A DNA stretch of 39,414 nt, taken from contig JAGDMF010000017.1 in NCBI GenBank assembly GCA_017860455.1, forward strand, positions 1-39,414, written 5' to 3'. Positions within the stretch are counted from its first letter, which is position 1, and each line of letters begins with the position of its first letter. The translations under genes and the position numbers were made by a program. Of this stretch, positions 1 to 5,838 are shown piece after piece. This DNA is from Bacteroidota bacterium. Lineage in GTDB: Bacteria; Bacteroidota; Bacteroidia; Bacteroidales; WCHB1-69. The notes beneath the pieces are model-generated. The model searched no databases. It saw nothing but the letters and a program-made list of their open reading frames with translations, and had not been told where the DNA came from.

Positions 1-66
1 ATTTTGAAAGCAATTCACAACTTTCCGCCGTAATAGGTTATTGGTGTGTTGTTGTTAGAATCCATG

Positions 67-96
67 CAAAGATACAATTTTGAAAGCAATTCACAA
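67..96 (-). promoter_or_regulatory. Promoter inside the CRISPR repeat (example copy; present in all 15 full repeats)
   Basis: On the minus strand the repeat carries TTG (96-94), 19 nt, then TATCTTTG (74-67). This matches the Bacteroidota sigma consensus TTTG/TTG-N19-21-TAnnTTTG. A start about 6-7 nt further on would fall near position 60, about ten bases before the next spacer. The same TATCTTTGCA string is the -7 box of ahcY at 7294-7285. Each repeat could therefore start its own crRNA, as is known for Neisseria type II-C arrays. The element is seen directly; its use is inferred. Confidence 0.6.
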
Positions 97-1203
97 CTTG
101 TGATCCTCCATACCCAGAAGAAACAAGTTGTTAGAATCCATGCAAAGATACAATTTTGAAAGCAATTCACAACCACAACCGGATGAACGTTCAAAACTAT
201 TTTGTTGTTAGAATCCATGCAAAGATACAATTTTGAAAGCAATTCACAACAGGAATAATACCGGTGCGAACATTCTTATTGTTGTTAGAATCCATGCAAA
301 GATACAATTTTGAAAGCAATTCACAACGGATCAATGTATGTTGTTTGATCTTTAATTGTTGTTAGAATCCATGCAAAGATACAATTTTGAAAGCAATTCA
401 CAACTCGGTAGTTCCCGCTAAGGCTAAACCGATTGTTGTTAGAATCCATGCAAAGATACAATTTTGAAAGCAATTCACAACTTATCTAAATCGAGCACTT
501 TAGCAACGGCGGTTGTTAGAATCCATGCAAAGATACAATTTTGAAAGCAATTCACAACTCAAAAGTCGAACGCGTGAAGCGTGTTAAGTTGTTAGAATCC
601 ATGCAAAGATACAATTTTGAAAGCAATTCACAACCCGATCGCGGTGAGTAATCGGATGGGCTCGGTTGTTAGAATCCATGCAAAGATACAATTTTGAAAG
701 CAATTCACAACTCGTCACGTGATAGGATCCGCGCCATTTCGGTTGTTAGAATCCATGCAAAGATACAATTTTGAAAGCAATTCACAACTCGCGTCTAAAT
801 GCAATATTAAACCGTCTTGTTGTTAGAATCCATGCAAAGATACAATTTTGAAAGCAATTCACAACTACTCAAAAACAAACTGATGCACTTGAAAAGTTGT
901 TAGAATCCATGCAAAGATACAATTTTGAAAGCAATTCACAACTTGACAAAATCCACATACATTTTCTTCAATGTTGTTAGAATCCATGCAAAGATACAAT
1001 TTTGAAAGCAATTCACAACTTTTTATTTAAGTTAATAAAACATATCCGTGTTGTTAGAATCCATGCAAAGATACAATTTTGAAAGCAATTCACAACAAAT
1101 AAACATCCGGATTGTATTTTTGCTTTGTTGTTAGAATCCATGCAAAGATACAATTTTGAAAGCAATTCACAACAAATATTGTGCATCCTCTTTAATGAAT
1201 ATC

Positions 1204-1226
1204 GTTGTTAGAATCCATGCAAAGAT
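1204..1226 (-). repeat. Truncated terminal CRISPR repeat
   Basis: Only the first 23 plus-strand bases of the repeat remain; the sequence then diverges into AT-rich DNA. The lost half contains the TTG (-33) element, and the first T of the -7 box is changed to A. The embedded promoter is therefore damaged here. A decayed repeat normally marks the oldest end of an array. Confidence 0.85.
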
Positions 1227-1297
1227 TTTATATTTTGCTTTGGAATCTAATATAAAAAATAATGGGATATTTGTTATTAATTGTCAAGCTTAATTAA

Positions 1298-1305
1298 TAT
1301 CTTTG
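1298..1305 (+). promoter_or_regulatory. -7 box TATCTTTG upstream of the small ORF at 1310
   Basis: A perfect TAnnTTTG box ends four bases before the ATG at 1310. No TTG lies at the right spacing (TTTG 1270-1273 is 24 nt away). Transcription would begin at about 1310-1312, so the mRNA is leaderless or the true start is the in-frame ATG at 1331. Confidence 0.45.
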
Positions 1306-1309
1306 CCCT

Positions 1310-1576
1310 ATGAATTACGACTGGAAAAATATGGATTTAAAAAATGCCTGCATCTTCGATTTGACGGATGATATTGAGCTGATTAGAGATATTGTTTGTG
1401 ATGATAGTATTAATTTAGAGGATAAAGAATTATACTTATCTGAATCTCACTCAATTTTAATTGCTTGTGAAATGCATGATTTTGCAACAAGAATAAATGA
1501 TCAAGATTTAGTTAATGCTCTTGAAGAAGTTTTTTCTAAAGAGTATGCTAAAGAGAGATCAATGTTTGATGAATAA
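1310..1576 (+). CDS. Small acidic protein of unknown function next to the CRISPR array
   Basis: This 88-residue soluble protein has many Asp and Glu residues, no signal peptide, no membrane segment and no motif that I recognise. An in-frame ATG at 1331 gives an 81-residue form starting MDLKNACIFDL. It may be the better start, because the -7 box at 1298-1305 puts the transcription start almost on the first ATG. It is the first gene after the truncated end of the array, with the secreted repeat protein 30 bases downstream on the same strand. Codon use looks like the neighbours. It is probably a real gene because it has its own promoter-like box and a plausible composition, but no function can be given. 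Confidence 0.55.
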   Translation: MNYDWKNMDLKNACIFDLTDDIELIRDIVCDDSINLEDKELYLSESHSILIACEMHDFATRINDQDLVNALEEVFSKEYAKERSMFDE

Positions 1577-1606
1577 ACCAAAAAATTGAATACAAAATAT
1601 CCACCC

Positions 1607-1921
1607 ATGAAACGCTTCTCTTTAATACTCTTAATAGCAATCATTTTGACCTCTTTTACCAACGACAAACCTATTGTGGATTGCAAATGTAAGGGGATTC
1701 CATTACATGGTAAAGTAAAAGTAGTGACTGCTTTTCCCGATTTTAAAGTTCAGACGGTTACTGCTTTCCCGGATATAAAGGTTAAAAAGGTGACCTGCTT
1801 TCCTGATGATTGCGGGGAGTGGCAGTTTGTGGATGCTTTCCCTGACTTCACTATTCAGTACGTGACAGCTTTTCCTGATTTTAAAGTTCAATTTGTGGAA
1901 GTTTTCCACGGAACTCCTTAG
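1607..1921 (+). CDS. Secreted repeat protein resembling the 7_1 (septoil) knot family
   Basis: The frame opens at 1586, but the start at 1607 fits a classic signal peptide (MKRFSLILLIAIILTSF) and gives 104 residues. The mature part is five or six degenerate repeats of about 11 residues around the motif VTAFPDFKVQ, with variants VTAFPDIKVK, VTCFPDDCGEWQ, VDAFPDFTIQ and VEVFHGTP. Four cysteines are present (two in DCKCKG, one in VTCFP, one in DDCGEW). From memory, short proteins with several [ST]FPDxKV repeats and a CGEW/CGKW insert are annotated as '7(1) septoil knot domain' proteins. That assignment rests on the motif pattern only. The gene converges on the WYL regulator, with a palindrome between the two. 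Confidence 0.6.
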   Translation: MKRFSLILLIAIILTSFTNDKPIVDCKCKGIPLHGKVKVVTAFPDFKVQTVTAFPDIKVKKVTCFPDDCGEWQFVDAFPDFTIQYVTAFPDFKVQFVEVFHGTP

Positions 1922-1952
1922 TCTCTTCTGCTGGAAAATATGAGTTTCTGAT

Positions 1953-1976
1953 CATTTCGTTGACGTCAACAAAATG
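1953..1976. promoter_or_regulatory. 24-bp near-perfect palindrome between convergent genes
   Basis: The arms CATTTCGTTGAC and GTCAACAAAATG are inverted copies with one mismatched pair and no spacer; the core GTTGACGTCAAC is perfect. The palindrome lies six bases beyond the stop of the WYL regulator and 32 bases after the stop of the secreted repeat protein. There is no T-run on either strand, so it is a poor intrinsic terminator and could equally be a protein-binding site. Confidence 0.5.
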
Positions 1977-1982
1977 GTTGTC

Positions 1983-2885
1983 TTAATCAAAGATCAATCC
2001 CCCCACTTTTTCTGCTAAAAACCTTTTAAATTGACTGGATTCAAGTATGGCTATCTCGTCACAAAGACCAATGACAAATCGGCCAATCCCTTCATAACTA
2101 CACACTTTGGTTTCAAGAATCCATTCATTTTCAGATGTTTGAACCATCTCCTTCTCAGCTAATGGGTACTCCTCCATCAATAACATGGCGGCACGAATAC
2201 TCATTTTAATTTTGACTGGATACAGTTTGTCACTACTCATTCTAAACAGATCCATATTTCCCATTTTGTGCTTACTTTTATATTGAAATGGCGTATTGAG
2301 GAGTTCCACTTTACCTATTCGGGAAACTTTGAACAATTTGTTTTGATTTGAGGCAGGTTCATAAGCCCAGATCTGAACATAATTGGTTGTGAACGCATAC
2401 GGTTCTATCAGTCTGTCGGTGATATCATTAGATTTTGCTGATTGATACTGTCGTAAAAAAACTTGTTTTGATGAAGTTATCGCATCCGTTAAAAGATTGA
2501 TATTATCGGCAATAATTCCTTTATGAGTGGTTTCGGCTAAAATCTTGTAATCGTAAAGAGTTCCCAGTTTTTTCTTTAGGTTTTGTTTGTAGATGTTTGT
2601 TTCAGCTATAGAATCGATCGCTTTTTGAAGAATATGGGATTCCTCTTCCGTAAAGTGGAGCAATTCACTGATATCTTTAAAATGGGGAGAATCCTTATCT
2701 AATTTGAAAATATTTCCATTTTTCTTCACCACAAAACCGGCATCCTTAAAAGTTTCTATGTAGCGATAAAGCGTTCTTTCACTCATTTCAAGGCGATCAG
2801 CGATTTCGGGCAAAGTGTATGACATATTACCAGTCAGCATTTTAATCAGACGTAATAAGCGCTCAATTTTGGCTTGTTCTAACAT
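1983..2885 (-). CDS. HTH-WYL domain transcriptional regulator
   Basis: The protein has 300 residues. Residues 8-62 form a winged HTH (HTH_11 type) with turn-recognition sequence LEMSERTLYRYIETFKDAGF. The middle carries the WYL domain, seen as VQIWAYEPAS followed by KLFKVSRIGKVELL. A WCX-like C-terminal part ends at KVGGLIFD. The WYL motif is degenerate (WAY rather than WYL), but the arginine-bearing FKVSRI strand is kept. WYL proteins are ligand-controlled regulators, often of defence or DNA-damage genes, and may bind nucleic acid fragments or nucleotides. The gene follows the HIRAN gene by 80 bases on the same strand and has its own -7 box at 2926-2919. Likely targets are itself and the HIRAN operon (inference). 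Confidence 0.88.
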   Translation of the reverse strand: MLEQAKIERLLRLIKMLTGNMSYTLPEIADRLEMSERTLYRYIETFKDAGFVVKKNGNIFKLDKDSPHFKDISELLHFTEEESHILQKAIDSIAETNIYKQNLKKKLGTLYDYKILAETTHKGIIADNINLLTDAITSSKQVFLRQYQSAKSNDITDRLIEPYAFTTNYVQIWAYEPASNQNKLFKVSRIGKVELLNTPFQYKSKHKMGNMDLFRMSSDKLYPVKIKMSIRAAMLLMEEYPLAEKEMVQTSENEWILETKVCSYEGIGRFVIGLCDEIAILESSQFKRFLAEKVGGLIFD

Positions 2886-2918
2886 TATTGTGGTTTTAGT
2901 TTCTCACATTTTGAATGA

Positions 2919-2926
2919 CAAAAATA
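2919..2926 (-). promoter_or_regulatory. -7 box TATTTTTG of the WYL regulator
   Basis: The box matches TAnnTTTG on the minus strand and lies 34 bases before the ATG at 2885. No clear TTG is seen at -33. It suggests the regulator can be transcribed separately from the HIRAN gene. Confidence 0.45.
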
Positions 2927-2965
2927 GGAAAAACTTTAATAAGGGGCACGTATTGGAAATAAAAT

Positions 2966-3289
2966 CTATTCTTTTTTCCTGATTTTTACAATCACTCCAA
3001 CTTGATGTTCAGGATCAGAGTGTGGATCCATTTGGTTAATCCTAACTTCAAAAATATCGTTGTGCCCCATCTCTAAAAGTTTACTGATCTCTTTGTTTTC
3101 ATTTCTCGGTAGGTAGCCTAATTTATAATCTTTGAAAAAGATCATCACAGCATAAGCATCAAATCTGTTGTTCTCTTCCCGAACTAACTGTAGATCTGAT
3201 CCAATTTTGAGGTGTTCAAAAGCCTCAGCACCATCATAGTATGTGAACCCGGCAATCTGAAAATGGGTAAAATGTCTGTTTGCATTCAT
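2966..3289 (-). CDS. Stand-alone HIRAN domain protein
   Basis: The 107-residue protein is essentially one HIRAN domain. FQIAGFTYYDG (about residues 10-20) is the entry strand, LQLVREENNRFDAYAVMI carries the conserved R-E-x-x-N-x-x-D-x-x-A-V signature, and KLGYLPRNEN the G-Y-L/I-P motif. HIRAN domains recognise 3' ends of single-stranded DNA in eukaryotic HLTF; in bacteria they occur alone or fused to helicases and nucleases. Next to a WYL regulator it points to a DNA-damage or phage-response role (inference). A weak -7 box (TTTCTTTG, one mismatch) lies at 3322-3315, and a palindrome further upstream at 3378-3396. It is not a shadow ORF, because the family signature is complete. Confidence 0.85.
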   Translation of the reverse strand: MNANRHFTHFQIAGFTYYDGAEAFEHLKIGSDLQLVREENNRFDAYAVMIFFKDYKLGYLPRNENKEISKLLEMGHNDIFEVRINQMDPHSDPEHQVGVIVKIRKKE

Positions 3290-3377
3290 GTTTTAATTTT
3301 TAAAATTGATGCTGCAAAGAAACGATCGCTTTTTGACAATTAGTGACAAAAAAATATATTTGTTCAATAAATATTGA

Positions 3378-3396
3378 TGTTCATTGTCAATGAACA
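3378..3396. promoter_or_regulatory. 19-bp perfect palindrome, candidate operator of the HIRAN-WYL operon
   Basis: The sequence TGTTCATTG-T-CAATGAACA has two 9-base arms around a single central base. Immediately beside it (3364-3377) is a second inverted repeat, TCAAT-AAAT-ATTGA. Both lie 75-107 bases upstream of the HIRAN start, in the divergent region shared with the HEPN-like gene. Dimeric HTH proteins bind this kind of site, and the WYL regulator downstream is the obvious candidate (inference). Confidence 0.5.
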
Positions 3397-3713
3397 CGCA
3401 AATATTTTGAATAACTAAGCTCTGAAGAGATTCAGTGCTTTGTTGTGGTCTCTTCCAAACCTCAATTTGACTTTTAATATTTTAGTTTTTAAGCGTATAT
3501 TATTAAATCATTGGTATTTATCATTCTTTATTTTTCTATGGTTGTCAATTTTTCCACCCACTTTGTTTCATATGTATAAAAAATGATGTAAAGAATTCCA
3601 ATTTTATAAATTTGTGAATAGGACAAATCAGAAATTTTTCGGAATATTGACTATCTATCTTGCCATTTATAGTTTTCAAAAAAAATGTTTATCAGTTGTA
3701 TCAATGATTTTGT

Positions 3714-3721
3714 TATATTTG
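3714..3721 (+). promoter_or_regulatory. -7 box TATATTTG of the HEPN-like gene
   Basis: Perfect TAnnTTTG match, 44 bases before the ATG at 3766, giving a predicted leader of about 38 nt. The nearest upstream TTG is 15 nt away, so the -33 element is weak. Confidence 0.45.
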
Positions 3722-3765
3722 CAAATAGAATAGATTATCTATTAAATTAATATAAAAGTGGATTT

Positions 3766-4506
3766 ATGCATGAAGAAAAAATAAAAATAGTTAAAGACCG
3801 ACTTCTCTTGACGAAAAAATTGATTGAAGTACGTAATAATTTTTATGGGCGAGAATATATAACGATTAATTATGAGTTTAATACATGGGATCATTCATTA
3901 TATAGACAATATGCTGCACTTCGGTATTATCTTCTTTTAACCTGCTTTGATATTTTTGGACAAACTAAAGATTATATAGAATTTAAATCTTGGTTATCTT
4001 CTTCTGATCATAGCGAAGAAAGGAACGAAATTGTTCGTAATTCTAAAACTGATGAAACAATAAAAAAAATCATAGAGATTCATGATGAATACAATAAAAT
4101 CTATGGAGTTTCAAATTCGTTTAAAAGATTTATAAATGAAATCATTTCGGAAAAAAATAGAGAGAAACTCCTAAAAAGCATATCAATTACTAAAATATCT
4201 CTAGATGGTAATATAATTAAGGATTATGAACCCACTGAAAATAATAAAATAAAATTTTTATTTTCTATACGTAATTCGTTTACACATAACGGAATAGCTA
4301 TTTCTTCACCTGATGGCGGTATTAAACATCTATTTGATGAAGATGAACCAAGAATTCTTCCATATAGTAAAACCCCTCTGTATCCAATGGTTATAATACA
4401 CAAAGAGAAAAAAAACAAATTTTTGTATGAATACGCTGTATTTCGATGGCCTACTTTATTGATAGAAATAATTGAAGATACATTAAATGAAATCCAATCT
4501 TCATAA
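3766..4506 (+). CDS. Unknown protein with HEPN-like RNxxxH motif
   Basis: This 246-residue protein is soluble, mostly alpha-helical and rich in Lys, Glu and Ile. Residues 169-174 read R-N-S-F-T-H inside FLFSIRNSFTHNG. That fits the R-x4-6-H (often RNxxxH) active-site motif of HEPN ribonucleases, at the start of a predicted helix, as in abortive-infection and toxin HEPN families. The N-terminal half (KKLIEVRNNFYGREYI, then LYRQYAALRYYLLLTCFDIF) would supply the helices that precede the motif. No nucleotidyltransferase (MNT) partner lies beside it. It could be a catalytic RNase or an inactive HEPN scaffold. The family call rests on one motif and secondary-structure impression, so it is moderate. 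Confidence 0.55.
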   Translation: MHEEKIKIVKDRLLLTKKLIEVRNNFYGREYITINYEFNTWDHSLYRQYAALRYYLLLTCFDIFGQTKDYIEFKSWLSSSDHSEERNEIVRNSKTDETIKKIIEIHDEYNKIYGVSNSFKRFINEIISEKNREKLLKSISITKISLDGNIIKDYEPTENNKIKFLFSIRNSFTHNGIAISSPDGGIKHLFDEDEPRILPYSKTPLYPMVIIHKEKKNKFLYEYAVFRWPTLLIEIIEDTLNEIQSS

Positions 4507-4962
4507 TGATTATTTAGTCTAACTTTCCACTTCAAAAAAACCCTTCAAATAACTTAATAGAGTATTTTTAAAATTATTTATTTTAGAATTTTTACTGATT
4601 TAGCCGATAAAAACTGTTTAAAACATAAGAACATGGCTGAATATTCAATTAGTAAATCTATTAGGACTGATATACCTATAAAAATCAATGGGAAGTACCC
4701 AATTTATCTTAGTATACCGTTAGGATAAGAAACCAAAGTACCTACTGGAATTGATGCTTTTTTAGAATGTTAGAAGATGTAAAAATTTTAACACTGAAAA
4801 TTTAAAAAAACTATAGACACTTATTTTAAAATATAGTAGTGGTTTACAAATACTTTGTGTAACTAAACAAACTTTTTATCGTAATATTTGAGTCAAAAGT
4901 AGAAATTTTTAATTAAATTCATTGATAAAGATTTTTTTGTTTTACTTAATTTATAGATAATT
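4507..4962. other. 456-bp region without an intact gene
   Basis: AT-rich sequence that contains the integrase relic at 4633-4773. The rest (4507-4632 and 4774-4962) holds only short frames with many stops; I saw no repeat, tRNA or convincing promoter. Confidence 0.5.
4633..4773 (+). pseudogene. Relic of a tyrosine recombinase N-terminus
   Basis: From the ATG at 4633 the frame reads MAEYSISKSIRTDIPIKING and then KYPIYLSIPLG, meets a stop at 4726-4728, and continues ETKVPTGIDAFLEC to a second stop at 4771. The pattern NGKxPIYLxI...xTKVPTGI is typical of the arm-type DNA-binding N-terminus of Bacteroidota phage or transposon integrases. The catalytic core is absent, so this would be a decayed fragment. 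It marks a past integration near the accessory genes. The identification is from the short motif only. Confidence 0.45.
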
Positions 4963-5274
4963 ATGCTTGATGATTTGGTTTTTATTTATCTGGGGATTAT
5001 TTCATTTTTTCTTAGTTTTATTATTGCCATTATTGCAAGTGATAAAGGCAGAAGTGGTTTTTTATGGTTTATTATTTCAGTATTTTTATCACCTTTATTT
5101 ACAATGTTATTATTGTTATTGGTTGGAGAGACCAGAGAAAAACGAAAGGAAATAATTTTTGAGGAAGAAGAATTTAGAATGGAATATTCCAGTATAAATA
5201 AGAAACAAGAAGTTATCAAACCATTGAATCCAAATGGAAAAACTTTAAATGATCTTTATAGTAATAGCAAATAA
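4963..5274 (+). CDS. Small two-helix membrane protein, function unknown
   Basis: The protein has 103 residues. Two hydrophobic helices (about residues 5-25 and 32-53) are separated by the tight polar turn ASDKGRSGFLWF. A charged cytoplasmic tail follows (GETREKRKEIIFEEEEFRME), and the C-terminus is LNPNGKTLNDLYSNSK. The KGRSG-x-W-F turn followed by a second helix ending in LSPL is a pattern I have seen in many small uncharacterised bacterial membrane proteins. I do not know a function. It sits alone between the integrase relic and the GC-rich repeat, with no clear promoter box. Confidence 0.6.
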   Translation: MLDDLVFIYLGIISFFLSFIIAIIASDKGRSGFLWFIISVFLSPLFTMLLLLLVGETREKRKEIIFEEEEFRMEYSSINKKQEVIKPLNPNGKTLNDLYSNSK

Positions 5275-5354
5275 TCTAACTTTTTTATTTGCTTCAGAAA
5301 ATTTATTTACGAACCTTTAATTCAAAATCATCTTTAAAAAACGAAGTTTTTTGC

Positions 5355-5532
5355 GCGTGAGGGATTTGGAGGGCACCGAAGGTGGTACGAACCGGAACGA
5401 ACGCCGCGACAAATAAACCCAAATCGAGTGGGTTTTCATAAGTGAAGTGCGGTGAAGTACGGGAGCGAAGCGGACCCCGGAAAAAGCCCGACGGCGTGGG
5501 ATGGATTGTGGGTCGGGAATGCCGGCACGCCC
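5355..5532 (-). repeat. GC-rich structured interspersed repeat element
   Basis: A sharply GC-rich block in AT-rich DNA. Read on the minus strand it begins GGGCGTGCCGGC and ends ATCCCTCACGCGC. Inverted pairs seen inside include AAACCCA/TGGGTTT (5416-5436), CACC/GGTG (5374-5384), CCCGAC/GTCGGG (from 5488 to 5516) and GGCGTG/CACGCC. From memory, Bacteroidota genomes carry many intergenic elements that begin GGGCGT, contain a CCGCT stretch and end CCCTCACGC; this looks like one of them. No protein is encoded with confidence. Confidence 0.5.
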
Positions 5533-5537
5533 AATTA

Positions 5538-5640
5538 ATGAAAAATGAATAATGAATAATGTAAAATTAGAGTGGATGGAAAAACTAAAACCCAAAACCC
5601 AATAACTAAAACCCAAAACCTTTGTCTTTCGTCTTTCGTC
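5538..5640. repeat. Three adjacent heptanucleotide-period repeats of different sequence
   Basis: ATGAAAA-ATGAATA-ATGAATA-ATG occupies 5538-5561. Six in-phase heptamers of the AAACCCA type occupy 5581-5622. GTCTTTC-GTCTTTC-GTC occupies 5624-5640. The middle set is the reverse complement of the GGGTTTT/AGGTTTT family at 15219 and 39003. Confidence 0.75.
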
Positions 5641-5672
5641 AAAACAAAAAAGCCCTGAATTGCTTCAGAGCT
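5641..5672 (-). terminator. Intrinsic terminator after tRNA-Cys
   Basis: On the minus strand AGCTCTGAA and TTCAGGGCT pair (nine base pairs, one G-U) around a 4-nt loop, followed by a T-rich run (complement of 5650-5641). It lies seven bases after the tRNA 3' end. Confidence 0.75.
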
Positions 5673-5678
5673 TTTGTG

Positions 5679-5749
5679 AGGTCTCTTCCAGATTCGAACT
5701 GGAGTAGACGGTTTTGCAGACCGGTGCCTAGCCGCTCGGCCAAGAGACC
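5679..5749 (-). tRNA. tRNA-Cys (GCA)
   Basis: Minus-strand cloverleaf of 71 nt without encoded CCA. The acceptor stem GGTCTCT pairs with AGAGACC, and the D-loop holds GGCCGAGCGGCTAGGC. The anticodon loop CTGCAAA gives anticodon GCA, and the T-loop is GTTCGAATC. Discriminator U73 is the expected identity base for tRNA-Cys. It lies downstream of ahcY on the same strand, with its own -7 box. Confidence 0.96.
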
Positions 5750-5760
5750 ATTCAAGAGTG

Positions 5761-5768
5761 CAAAAATA
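5761..5768 (-). promoter_or_regulatory. -7 box TATTTTTG of tRNA-Cys
   Basis: TAnnTTTG match 11 bases before the tRNA 5' end on the minus strand. This is the distance expected for a short 5' leader. Confidence 0.5.
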
Positions 5769-5838
5769 CAAAAAAATTACGAATTATCGGTGATACCTGC
5801 AATTTTTCTTCATTTTTGCACGCCGGAACTTCCCATTT

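Larger units (their letters stand above)
1..1226 (-). CRISPR. Type II-C-like CRISPR array, right-hand end (cut by the window edge)
   Basis: There are 15 complete 47-nt repeats, starting at 51, 127, 204, 281, 358, 435, 512, 588, 665, 742, 819, 896, 973, 1050 and 1127. A partial repeat at 1-21 is cut by the window, and a truncated repeat lies at 1204-1226. Sixteen unique spacers of 29-30 nt separate them. All complete repeats look identical. Read on the minus strand the repeat begins GTTGTGAATTGC and ends TTCTAACAAC. The 47-nt length, 30-nt spacers and GTTGTG start match type II-C arrays of Bacteroidota, so crRNAs should be minus-strand spacer followed by repeat. No cas9, cas1, cas2 or tracrRNA anti-repeat was seen; they are expected left of the window. 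Subtype is inferred from the repeat only. Confidence 0.97.
3290..3765. other. 476-bp divergent intergenic region
   Basis: Very AT-rich region between the HIRAN gene (minus) and the HEPN-like gene (plus). It holds the paired inverted repeats at 3364-3396 and a -7 box for the right-hand gene at 3714-3721. The stretch 3400-3700 shows no open frame, hairpin or repeat that I could support. Confidence 0.6.
5275..5640. other. Intergenic region made of repeats
   Basis: After the membrane protein come AT-rich DNA, then a GC-rich structured element (5355-5532), then 7-nt-period words (5538-5561, 5581-5622, 5624-5640), then the tRNA-Cys terminator. No gene is supported; the frames here run across the repeats and the tRNA. 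Confidence 0.6.

Noticed and set aside
15-242. Minus-strand open frame inside the CRISPR array
   Set aside because: It is made of repeat and spacer sequence (LSKLYLCMDSNN recurs from the repeat) and has no protein character.
1310-1576. Anti-CRISPR protein
   Set aside because: Acidity and position alone are not evidence, and no known anti-CRISPR motif or Aca regulator is adjacent.
1953-1976. Intrinsic terminator between the repeat protein and WYL genes
   Set aside because: No T-run follows on either strand and the palindrome has no loop, so it is listed as a palindromic site instead.
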